Source: Synura sp. LO234KE (lineage: Eukaryota; Sar; Synurophyceae; Synurales; Mallomonadaceae). From it: a stretch of 15,373 bases of DNA. The stretch spans positions 1 to 15,373 of the forward strand of contig VKHC01000211.1 of the NCBI GenBank assembly GCA_015143735.1, in the 5' to 3' direction. Made by a program: the position numbers and the translations under genes. This document shows positions 1 through 9,440 of the stretch, piece after piece (the first letter of the stretch is position 1; each line of letters opens with the position of its first letter). The notes beneath the pieces are model-generated. The model worked only from the letters and a program-made list of their open reading frames with translations, had not been told where the DNA came from and made no database searches.

Positions 1-3000
1 CCAACCTCACTGCCTACGTCAACTCCTTCCTCCCAACCCACATTATTACCGACCGACATACCGTCCATATCGCCATCCAGTGCACCCACCACCAGCCCCC
101 CAACCCCACCCCCCCCCTCACCCACCCCCACCCAACCTTCCACCGGCTGGTCAGCCACCACCCCATCCGAATCTTCCACCATTGGAATACCATATTCATC
201 GTGTTGAGCTTTAGCCTTCTTCGCCTTGCGCCGACCGGAACTCTGCTTCTGATTCTTCGGACTGCCTCGCTTCCCCCGTTGGTGTCTTCTCTTCACCACG
301 TTGCTGTCCTTCCTGTTCTCTACGTTGTTCGAATTGCTGGCATTCAAATTCATACCGTGGTAGCTTTGATTGTGCATAGCGCGACCGAATCCGAGGCCGA
401 CGTCTTTTCCAAAGCCTCGCATACTTGGGCCTAAATAGAAAAATGACGAGTTTAATACTTTCGCGCCGATGGAGAGTTATGAGATATAACATGTGACAAA
501 AGAAAGCATCGTGGACGAGGTTATAGATAAATTCATACTTGAACAATTTCTACAAAGAATGTAAATCATACAATTAGATATTGGATATCTCTCAGAGGAG
601 AAGACTTAAGAATACCCACAAATCACCACCGTGATCTTCCGTACGATTTATTTATTTATGTTTCCCTTGCACACTTACTTCCTGGGGAATGATCAGACTC
701 CGCAATTGGCGCCCTGCACGAGGAGAAAGGAAGGAAACACGTACGATAGATGACAGTGACGGTGTAACATATATCCGAAATCCAGCCCAGGTTTAGCTTC
801 TTTTGAATTAAATAATTTATGATAAAATCTTTTGCACAAATATGCCCAGTTCCCCCTAATTTCTTCATCGACATTATCATTCAAGGTTGCTTACCTGGAA
901 GGCAGCAGTTTCTCTTCCAATTCCTTTAACCGAACGCTCAGTGCGTCGCTCTTGTCCCGTAACGTCTACAGCCAACACATCGACGTAGACAACGCGAGAA
1001 AGCACCGCCGAGCGATGACAGGATATTGAGGTGGATTCAGGGTACGCATGTGACTTGAAGTAGAGGCAGGGACGCGATCTTGGGGGAGCAGTTGTACTGG
1101 TGTGGGAAAGGATTGGTTTGTTCATACATTAATCTGGTGGCGAAGCGCCGCGGACTCCTGTGCCACGTCCATCTTCACCCTGAGAATACAATACGCATTC
1201 GAAAATATAGTACGGAATAATAAGTGGCCACGAATCGAAGAAATCGAAATCGAAGAAAGAGTGTCCCGGGTCGTCGCGCGATATCACTGGATAAGGGTTC
1301 GCAGTGACACCGAAGCCATCTCTGCTGAGTAGGTAGTGGGTGTGACGACTCTAGGACGTCAAGGAAAGGAATCAGTCTACAACAGGGGGGGATAGTCTCC
1401 GATTCGTATCCCATGGCCTCGATCATTTCCTCGAATCTCAAAGTCAGAGAAAGCGCGGAAATCTAAAATTCTATCCATATGTGGATGTTTCCCTTTGACT
1501 ATATAACACGTTCCTCACTCCCCCCCTCAGACGCACCGATCTATGGCCACCGATATTGCTTTGTCTTCCTTCTGTGCATTCTGTAGCTTCTCGGCCAGAT
1601 CTGTGTACCGATGCAACGACAAATAACACCATCACATCCGTGATATACTACATTCCTCGCAGAAAATTAAGACAAGGAACAGTGGAGTAACTGCGTTCGT
1701 ATCATGCTGTATAGCGTTTGTTATTAATGTGCGATGAAGTATGCTCGGAGATGGGGTTGCGACACTTACTGCGATTGATCTCTTCACAATTCTTAAGCAG
1801 AGCTGCTCGATCATCGATAAGATCCTCTGATATAAGGCAAGGAGGCAGCGCAAATATTTAGCGCACACGAAGCGCATAGAATGGGTAATGGAAAGTTAAC
1901 ATAGATCCGCTACAATGGTTACATCCTTACTCCTAAAGTTGTTATTTAAGGGCTAATGAATGACCCACTGGTAGGATATACGGGGATTATCTTACATGCA
2001 CACCTGTATCAAGGCGTGACATCCTGTCCACTTGTCCGAACTTCACCAACACACTGTGGCCGTAAGAGTTCGACGAAAGATGTCCACCGAAACAATGTAA
2101 GAGCTTCGTATGTATGGATGTGGAGCGTCAGTAAAAATACCAGTTACTTACTTTTTCTCCACTTCTAGTGGCTCTCCAGAGTTTACCGTTGCGCCAGTGG
2201 AGCTGTCCACCTGAATAGAAGCGGAGCGTCACACGTGTGTCATGTATCTACAGCAATCTTTCTAATTCAGCGCCATGTCTACCCCGGCCACTCGTCAATG
2301 GTGATTATACCTCATCACCATATATTCATAGGGCATAGGAAGCATATAAATTACGAAGTCCACCGTTTTCAGATATTTCAGGTTAGTGTAAAGGAGTTCG
2401 TATGGACGGAACGAGTCAAGGGCGGGGGATTGTGGGGTGCGAAGTCAATGGAGGCGTGAAACCGTTACAATCGTTACATATACTGACAATGCGAGAAGTC
2501 AAAGACAGGTCCTTACCTTTAGTTCTAGAAGCATGTCCTCCAGCAGCCGCCCCTCCCGGTCATCCACGGCCTTCTTCGCCACACAGGAGTTCTTCAAATC
2601 CTTCAGCTTCTGGATGACCGTCAACAGCGTCATGCGCAACTTGTCATTATTCGACTCGACCAGCGATCTGAGGGGAAGGACGGGCGGGGGGGTAAACGAG
2701 AAAAGGTAGCTATCGAAGGGAGAGGGGCACGTGCTGTATAGTTGATGCTGCAGGTGCAGGTCCAATATATTATTAGGTAGGCAGAAATCATCCTGTAGAT
2801 TCATCTAGATCGAGACCACTACCTTATTAGCTTTGAAACGACAGAAACTTTACGTTCGAGCGTGAAAATGCAGCAATACCACGGACAGACTTAGACAGAC
2901 GTCATTCCAACCCACCTGATGTCTGTGTCGTTGAATCCCGCATGCTTCATCTTAATGTCTGTCCAGTACGCGAACAACCCGGCGAATGAAATATGGGTAT

Positions 3001-5240
3001 CCGCAAGTGAGAGAGGGATACGTGGAGCAGCAGTGATAGAGAGCGATGGATATTGAAATTGAGTACACTATCCATGCTCTCCGAGGGCTTTGTCATCCTA
3101 CTGTTGGCCCTCACCAAGCTCCACCGCGGATCCCTGGAGGTAGGCCAGCTCGGTGTCCTTGGACTTCATCTCGTACGTCATGTCTTGGTACTAACGCGAC
3201 AGTTACACAGGTGCGCATAAGCACAGGGTGAAACAATATATCCGCGCGTTGGCGTCCACTTCAGATGATCGTGTTACTATGCCGAGAAATCGAATTATGA
3301 GAGTGCGCACACGATACCAAATGAAGCCCTACGATTTAAATCGGTAAGTTGTGCATGGCGAATAGTCACATATATTTACCCCACACATCGTAAAGCTAAA
3401 GGACAACGGCAATTGTACCCACATTGTCTAATAGTTCTTTAGATTGTTTACTCAAACATTTAGGAAGTACTGGAGCCCTCGAACCTAAGCTAAATATGAG
3501 AACGTGTCGAGCAGGTGTAGGCAGTGGCAGCGGTTCACACTCACACGCAAGTGCTTTTCTAGGAGATTGAAAAAATTAGACACCCCTTGCCACCCATGCG
3601 CTTACCATAGAAGCGAGCCGTTTCTTCTCCAGATCCACCGCACGTTTGATCTGTGGCAACGACGGCGCGGGAGGTGGTGAGGCGGGACGAATCATAATCA
3701 AACAGCCGGACGAACAGGAAAACACGTCTGGGTGTTCGTTCGAGAGAAGCGGCGTGAGAGTCGAAGGAGTGTAACGGTTCAATGGCGGCGAACAACATTC
3801 GTCAGTGGCGGGGGTGGGTTTAGAGTGTGAGTGCGATGGAGTCAAGGGTGGGGAATTATTGCACAAGGGTGGGCTCCACGGGTAGGCGCACTTCGATCTC
3901 AAGCAGGCAATTCGCGCGAAGCGGTCATGCGTGGCCTAGCAGAGACTATAACCACTAGTTCGCCTGGATTGCCATCGTTCTCCTTACCTCTGTTTCCCAG
4001 TACTTCTCGGTGTCATGAACTTTCTTAATCAACTCTAGTAGGTAGCACGGCAGCAGCAGGAGTAGAGAAAGTATGAGTGTCAAGGCGGTTTTGAAGAATC
4101 GGGAGGGCGGGGGAAGGTGGAGCAATCCGCCGCACCCGACAGCGTTTCTTCGGTCAAATCCTTTCCGGCGTAGAGACTATTCAAATCTCCCTCCACTTCT
4201 CGCCACCCGCGCTCCTCCTGCTCCTCCGCATATTCCACTGCTTTTGTTAGTTGAGGTAAAGTCGGAGTATAATATTCATTGTTGTTGTTGTTGTTGTGGC
4301 TATTTTGAGTAGTGGTGTTGGAAATAGTGTTGAGGGTAGTGGACATGCTAAGGCTCTCTGAAATTGCTTCCAAATCCAATGAGATGGATTTTTGATGCGT
4401 TAGAGTCGGTCTGCTGGCAGTATGATTATCTGGAAACGATACCTATCGCAATGTATTAATGGTAGTATTTACAAGTACTCGGTCAAATAAAAGATTAAGA
4501 AACTGATATTGAACATACTTTACGGCTTCGATCGCCAGATGACGTAAGACTCGGTTCAGCATCGGTCCATTCGAATGATTTGTTGTTAATAATGTTTTGA
4601 TCAAATAATTCTCTATACAAAGGTCGTTTCAAGTAAGTTTATAATAATCGAGAGACTAGAGTATACCTCGGGGACATGTCCTCTTTACGCTTACCAAACT
4701 CCTTCGCTTGAGAGTCAAACCATATGCCAGCATCATCTAGCTCTCGCTGAATTTTTCTTGTTTTAAAATTGCCCATATAGTATTCTAAAGATAACTTAAA
4801 GCGAAGAGTTTTTAGGTCGAAAATGACCACTATGAAGCAAATAATAAAATCACCAGAGCTTGTCTTTTTAGCATTCTCTCATCAACCTCATTCAAAGCTC
4901 TCCCGTCAGCTAGAGTAGTATTCGCGGAGCTTGAAAATCCGTACTTCTCCATTAAATTCAAGTAGTGTGCGTCCTCAATATTTTTAATATGCTGATTCAC
5001 ATTGTCGGCAGATTCCTTTACGTCTGCGAAAAATGATTTCACTTGCCGTTGTTTTTTGTCATACAAAATATCCTCTTCGCTTGCTTTCAGCTTGACTTCA
5101 GATAGATTCTTTTTCTGAGAGCCTTTCCTTAGTCCGAGATTGGCTAAAGTAATTTGATTTTTTTCACAATGCTCAAGCTCCTCTTTCGCTCTGCTCAATG
5201 ACAGTAGAGCATTTGATAGTGTTGACTTCTTCACCGACAT
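1..5240 (-). CDS. Spliced gene for an unrecognised coiled-coil protein, 3' end outside the window
   Basis: Start codon at 5240. Exons chained by frame, splice sites and phase: 5240-4854, 4794-4667, 4612-4519, 4442-4136, 4034-3988, 3650-3606, 3190-3125 or -3115, about 3067 or 3000 to 2916, 2667-2517, 2210-2152, 2023-2004, 1826-1770, 1600-1537, 1436 to about 1347-1395, 1179-1128, 965-895, 713-679, and 430 to the edge. Introns are 54-415 bp and GT-AG. Two junctions (exons 7/8 and 14/15) are ambiguous. The product exceeds 700 residues: a helical N-terminus (about 1-170), a Ser/Thr-rich part with a run of six Asn, then about 350 residues of Glu/Lys/Leu-rich coiled coil (for example LIKKVHDTEKYW, KSDALSVRLKELEEK), then a basic segment and a Gly/Val-rich tail. 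No catalytic motif or membrane segment is seen. A structural role (cytoskeleton, basal body or flagellum) is inference only. Exon structure is fairly secure, function unknown. Confidence 0.8.
95..137 (-). repeat. G-rich tract on the coding strand of the terminal exon
   Basis: Plus-strand C runs of 4-9 bases correspond to G runs in the sense strand, encoding the Gly/Val-rich tail. More than four G-runs lie within about 40 nt, so the tract fits the general pattern for a G-quadruplex in the transcript or displaced strand. Confidence 0.7.
2004..2023 (-). other. Probable 20-nt microexon
   Basis: Without this exon the flanking exons 2210-2152 (phase 2) and 1826-1770 (needs phase 1) do not join in the frame that reads DLIDDRAALLKNCEEINR. 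The 20-nt piece starts after GGACAG, ends before GTGTGC, adds six whole codons (MSRLDT) and corrects the phase exactly. The evidence is phase arithmetic and splice-site consensus only. Confidence 0.6.
4277..4298 (-). repeat. Trinucleotide repeat encoding six Asn
   Basis: A GTT/AAC microsatellite inside exon 4 of the minus-strand gene gives six consecutive Asn codons in the linker between the N-terminal helical region and the long coiled coil. It is in frame, and its length is likely to vary between isolates. Confidence 0.85.
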
Positions 5241-5323
5241 ACCTAAAACATTAAACCGTTCAACACAACCGACTGTTGTAACTGTAACCGGTAAAACTTT
5301 TACCGATTCGTTTTCACGGCATT
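5241..5323. promoter_or_regulatory. Divergent 83-bp promoter with a perfect 17-nt palindrome
   Basis: The start codons of the two genes lie back to back 83 bp apart, leaving little room for two separate promoters. At 5289-5305 there is a perfect 17-nt dyad (CGGTAAAA, central C, TTTTACCG), 18 nt upstream of the plus-strand ATG. A weaker ACAAC/GTTGT inverted repeat lies just to its left, at about 5263-5278. The symmetry fits a dimeric factor controlling both directions; this is inferred. Confidence 0.6.
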
Positions 5324-7117
5324 ATGGCGATAAAACTTAAGCCGAGGCTTTCCAGCCCTGCTCCAGCGTCCTCCAGAAACATGGATGATGCAGGTGGTAA
5401 GAGAAAAGCGTCTGTAATATTACCTCCCGTGTCAAAGACAACAAAGCTACTTGAGAAGTTTAAGGGGATAAAGAGTCAAGAACAGATAGCAAAAGAAGAG
5501 ACTATTCGACGGATGAGTGAAGGTCTTCGTCAAATCCTACTGTTGCATAGACCGGTGGAGCTGTCAGCCGTATGTGGTGCGTTAGGTTTGAAGTCTTTGG
5601 AAAAAGGGACTACTTCTATAGAAATGATAATTGAATATGCGAAGTCGAATGATGAGGTGACAGAGCCTAAATTAGTACATATACTCAATACTATGTGGGA
5701 GGGGGCATTGTTTGAATATTTACAATCGGTTGGGAATCCGCTTCAGACTTGCTTTGTCGATCCGAGGTTAACTATAATAAAATTGTGGAGAGATGGAGGC
5801 TTTGCCAGCACTGGCAATGTTTTCACTCCTGTTTACATGCAAAAACTTGTTAAAAATAGATCAGAAGATGCCAGGAATAGCGATATTACGCTGAAGGTGA
5901 ACAACTTGAAAGTATTTGAGGATAAAATGAAGTTGGCAGAAGCTCGCGTTCTAGATGATCATGACTACCGCAAAATATTACAATACTTTCAACAAATAAC
6001 CGAATTAAGGCGAGAGGAAATGTCTGTACGTGAATACTTAATAAACGAATTAGAGTTATCCCGAGCGAAATTGGATCACAATATTGACGCTTTGAATCTC
6101 GTTAACAAATCTGCATCTGAATTGGAATACCGTTATACTCTCGCCACTACTGAGCTCACTGAAGACCTCGCGAGGCACGAATCTTTATGCGAAGAATATT
6201 TACAAAATAAGACTATCACGGATGCGCATACTTTGGAATTGACGTCTGTTGTGAAAACTTACTCCTCATCTCGTGATGAAGTGATATCTCTCTGTCGAGA
6301 ATACAAACTTGCTTATGACCGAAGTACCAAAGATTCAATTGTTGATTCTATATTAGCTTTTCGTTCGTCATCTTCAATTCCATTTATATATGAGTCAGAG
6401 TGTGCAGTGCCGCTAACAAGTCTTTACGGTCAAATCCAGCAGTTCAAAAGTCGATATGATTTTGAATTCGACAGTTTTCGCGATATAATCTCTGAAAAAA
6501 ACATTTTCATTAGTTTATTAGAATCGGATATTCAAAATTTAAATGCTTCCTTAGCAGCTGAAATAGTCAAATCTAACATGTTGCAGGTGTCCTTACGCCA
6601 GGCCTTAGACGAGATCAAGTCCATCGCGATGTCCCAAACAATAAGGGAAGTGATTCGAGAGGACGCGAGTAACGAGAGTTGGGAGAGTCAGATGCGATGG
6701 GCGGCGAAAGCAACCCAACTTCAACAATATCTCTCTGTATTGAAACCGTTCGCATTGGAGGCCATGACCAGTAGAGATGTACAATTGGTTACACTCGGAA
6801 AGCACTTCTCCCTCATCTTTGAAATATTTACTTTGGACGAGGTGACGATGTTTATCGAGTCGCACAGAATGTATCGCGAAGATCAGGTGTCGCTGGCCGT
6901 AAGAAAAGCCTTATTGGAAGCGGCAAATAAGAAACCGAAGAAAAAGAAGAAGAAGGTTGGAAAAGGAGGATCCAGTTCCAAATCCTCTAAAAAAGGCTCA
7001 TTACCAAAGAGAGGAAAAGTAGTAAGATCTGGCAAGTCTACTAATGAGGGAGCTGCAAAAAGACTTTCTGCTGCAAAACTGATTGGAAGCAAAGCACCTC
7101 CCAAGAAACGGAAATAG
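5324..7117 (+). CDS. Unrecognised intronless coiled-coil protein with Lys-rich tail (597 aa)
   Basis: A single open frame of 597 codons with an in-context ATG (ATGG). A second in-frame Met at residue 20 is an alternative start. Residues 1-60 are basic and low-complexity. Residues about 60-170 look globular and conserved in style (RRMSEGLRQILLLHRPVEL through LTIIKLWRDGGF). Residues about 195-455 are rich in Glu, Leu, Lys and Arg in heptad-like spacing, consistent with a coiled coil. Residues about 455-530 form a second helical region, and residues about 535-597 are a Lys/Ser tail (KKPKKKKKKVGKGG) resembling a nuclear or nucleolar localisation signal or a nucleic-acid- or tubulin-binding tail. 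No enzyme motif, signal peptide or membrane segment is visible. It is divergent from the spliced coiled-coil gene and is intronless although that neighbour has about 17 introns. I do not recognise the family. Confidence 0.93.
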   Translation: MAIKLKPRLSSPAPASSRNMDDAGGKRKASVILPPVSKTTKLLEKFKGIKSQEQIAKEETIRRMSEGLRQILLLHRPVELSAVCGALGLKSLEKGTTSIEMIIEYAKSNDEVTEPKLVHILNTMWEGALFEYLQSVGNPLQTCFVDPRLTIIKLWRDGGFASTGNVFTPVYMQKLVKNRSEDARNSDITLKVNNLKVFEDKMKLAEARVLDDHDYRKILQYFQQITELRREEMSVREYLINELELSRAKLDHNIDALNLVNKSASELEYRYTLATTELTEDLARHESLCEEYLQNKTITDAHTLELTSVVKTYSSSRDEVISLCREYKLAYDRSTKDSIVDSILAFRSSSSIPFIYESECAVPLTSLYGQIQQFKSRYDFEFDSFRDIISEKNIFISLLESDIQNLNASLAAEIVKSNMLQVSLRQALDEIKSIAMSQTIREVIREDASNESWESQMRWAAKATQLQQYLSVLKPFALEAMTSRDVQLVTLGKHFSLIFEIFTLDEVTMFIESHRMYREDQVSLAVRKALLEAANKKPKKKKKKVGKGGSSSKSSKKGSLPKRGKVVRSGKSTNEGAAKRLSAAKLIGSKAPPKKRK

Positions 7118-8449
7118 ATTTCCTCTCCCTTTTTCGTTCGTATGCACGTGTTAGTGCCTTTTCCGATGTTTAATAATCACTCGTTTTAATACCCACGGGT
7201 TTTAGTTAAAGGGTACGCAAGAAACTTCGGTGCAGATGTATATTTGATGTAGATATACGCGCTTGTTGAAGTAACACCACCTGAAACATGCATTTATTTC
7301 TCCCACTTCCGCATGCCGACAAAATTAAATAATATTATTTTGATGGCTACACACACAGAGGCACAGAAAAAATGTCAGACGCCGAGTACAATAGTAAGAC
7401 AGGCTCATCGGTGCATAAAAATAATCCATCAAAGGTATTTAAAATAATATTCCATATGTAGTGGGGTCTGTCGTAGTAACAAAAAAAATCGGATAAAGAC
7501 AAATCTGGACTTTCACCTCCTTAATTTGTCACGACTTTGGGTTTTCCGGTCCAACTTAGTAGTAAAACCATATTTTCACCACTTAAAATCCTAAGGTATA
7601 AGATCATATCTACGGAAACTAAGAACCACATTAGTTGGTGTATGGACGACGTGGAATCTGTTCGAGGTATATGCCGTGGCGTCGTGTGTACATGATGGTC
7701 GAGATTTTACGAATGACTAACTATTGTTCTTGCAGCAGATGGTAGATATATTATGTAGGGGAAAGAAGGTGAGAGGGTTTCACAGCATAAGTTTACCGGA
7801 TTTTTTATCTGTTTTTATTTTGATGTACAGAAATGTTCAGAATATGACTAAGCAATTATTCTATTTTTTGCTTAAATACATTTCATTTTCTTTTACCTAG
7901 TTGACTTTCCCCAAGTTTTCATACCTTTCATACAAGAGAATTCAAAAATTGAGTTATCGTCAAAATAAAATCCTATTTTTAGATCGATTTGCTAAACTGC
8001 ACTCTTTAATGTCACATGTGATGGTGACCTTCAGTGAGCGAATGTTTGTCGTGAAATTCAAAATGATGACGTTATCTAATCCTCTGGGTGCTGAGATTAG
8101 ATTACGTCGTCGTTTACGGAAACAACTCGGAGATACGTGAGAAATTTAATCAACGGGTACATAAGGAAAAATACGTTCAAAACCCAATAGTTTATCTTCA
8201 TATTTGTTCCTCCAGTTGAATACTACTAATTACTTTTTCTCTAAGATCGATTGATTTATCTATCTATATCAATGACTAACTTACAATTTGCTCTTTGTAA
8301 AAAAAGTGAACATAATCGGGTACAACTTTGCTTTTTTCTTCAAATAAACCAGTGCTGATCGGTCGCTTTGAACTGATCAAACATGCACATAATCCGATCA
8401 AGAATAGGCACAAACTGATCCAGCCGACAGTTTGTAATAAAAGAGGGGG
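7118..8449. other. AT-rich intergenic region, no convincing gene
   Basis: This stretch follows the 597-aa gene. It has many stops in all frames. The only moderate open frame (7901-8140, plus) lacks an ATG start and shows no recognisable domain, so it is not called. A hairpin (8068-8108) and a short GATC-spaced series (8357-8420) are the only structures seen. Confidence 0.6.
8068..8108. repeat. Inverted repeat, 14-nt arms, 13-nt loop
   Basis: The arms 8068-8081 and 8095-8108 are complementary at 13 of 14 positions (GACGTTATCTAATC against GATTAGATTACGTC). The loop is 13 nt. There is no U-tract after it on either strand. Confidence 0.75.
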
Positions 8450-8950
8450 AAAACCAGTCCCACTATGTAATTATTTGCCGGTTTTACTGATGATTAACCG
8501 GTCGTGCTCGGTTTATCTAAGAATACAAACCGGTCTAGATAAGTTTATTTGTGAATGTAAACCGTCCTGGCTAGTTTATTTCCATATATAAACCACGCGA
8601 GAGCTTTCAATGATTGAATCCTGCATATTATTAAAAAAAATTGGTATTCTCGTCCTACCCTGCGGTGAGGTAAACAGTATCGATAATTTAGAAAATTTTG
8701 AAGCACGATTTTCGACTCTACTTCGTCAAAATCCAACGTACACCCGTCTCGGGTTTCAAACCCAGAATAGAAATTTCAAAATTTCTTCATTTTTGTACAT
8801 ACGGACAATCACAGGAGGGTGCTACATAATTGTATAAAAAAGACGTACGTACATATCGCCTATCTAACTTCAAAGATGGAACGCTTATCATAGACTGCAT
8901 CGATTCTACCGCTTACTCTTCTTTCACAAACCCAGTTTATGCTAGTCGAA
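8450..8950 (+). repeat. Left inverted-repeat copy
   Basis: The outer 128 bp (8450-8577) match the reverse complement of 14958-15091 at about 90% by eye. The inner part (about 8670-8950) matches the reverse complement of about 14668-14870 more weakly and with indels, including the well-kept stretch AAAGATGGAA to GCATCGATTCTAC. The outer part is rich in AAACCGG/CCGGTTT half-sites arranged as spaced dyads. A small conserved frame lies in the inner part. Confidence 0.85.
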
Positions 8951-8969
8951 TCTCGAATCATCTCTGAAC
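8832..8969 (+). pseudogene. Short conserved frame in the left inverted repeat
   Basis: The frame beginning LYKKDVRTYRLSNFKDG and continuing through IDCIDSTAY to a stop near 8969 matches the equivalent minus-strand frame in the right repeat (LYKKNVHTICLSNVKDG, then IDCIDSTAY). The 28 codons align without indels, although the flanks of the two repeats do have indels. There is no start codon in place, so this is probably a remnant of a coding region. The family is not recognised. Confidence 0.4.
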
Positions 8970-9199
8970 GATCTCGTTATTTTTTCGTGATTTTCTCGGC
9001 AAACCTCGAAAAAAAGTTACTCGAAAACAAACTCGTCGTTCCTCGATGATTCTCGGTTTTTCCTAGAAAAACTCTTAGATAATCTGATCAAGGAGAGGTT
9101 TTCTGTAGTATCTTTTCTCAGAGGTGAAACGGCACAAGTGGCGTTAAACATTTTGGCAGATGCTTCACCGATGCACCATGATGGCATTTCACCTTATTT

Positions 9200-9440
9200 T
9201 TTTATCTCACCCAGAATTGAAAGAATAAAATTTTCATCACTTGGTACGTACGAACAATCCTTTCTGGGTTTAAAAATTTCCGGTACACTTTACGAACGTA
9301 TTCTTTCCCCAAAAATATTGAGGCTGAATGCTCCTCACACACCGAATTGATTAGGCTCAAATATCTTTATTCACAAACTTCGTTTATGTATGTCGAACCC
9401 AGAACCATCTCGGTTTTTTCCCAACATAAACTCTTAAATT
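9200..9440 (+). repeat. Second, partial direct copy of the left repeat's inner part
   Basis: Sequence from about 9205-9265 resembles 8756-8815, and 9362-9435 resembles 8919-8966 plus 9040-9090 (for example TTCACAAACTTCGTTTATG against TTCACAAACCCAGTTTATG). The copy lacks the central part that carries the IDCIDSTAY frame. An open frame at 9138-9350 crosses it but is not supported as a gene. Confidence 0.55.

Noticed and set aside
211-546. Minus-strand 111-aa open frame
   Set aside because: It overlaps the last exon in another frame. The phase-linked frame from 430 to the edge is open throughout and joins the upstream exons, so this one is a shadow.
2402-2709. Two plus-strand open frames
   Set aside because: They lie opposite exon 9 of the minus-strand gene, whose frame has splice sites and coiled-coil composition.
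6605-7104. Minus-strand open frames opposite the 597-aa gene
   Set aside because: Antisense shadows of a clear long coding frame. The Phe run is simply the complement of the Lys run.
7901-8140. Plus-strand 79-aa open frame rich in Lys and Arg
   Set aside because: It begins at TTG rather than ATG, has no domain, and its end overlaps the hairpin. No support as a gene.
8357-8577. CRISPR-like array suggested by regular short motifs
   Set aside because: The motifs are 4-7 nt half-sites with variable spacing, not identical repeats with unique spacers, and the context is eukaryotic.
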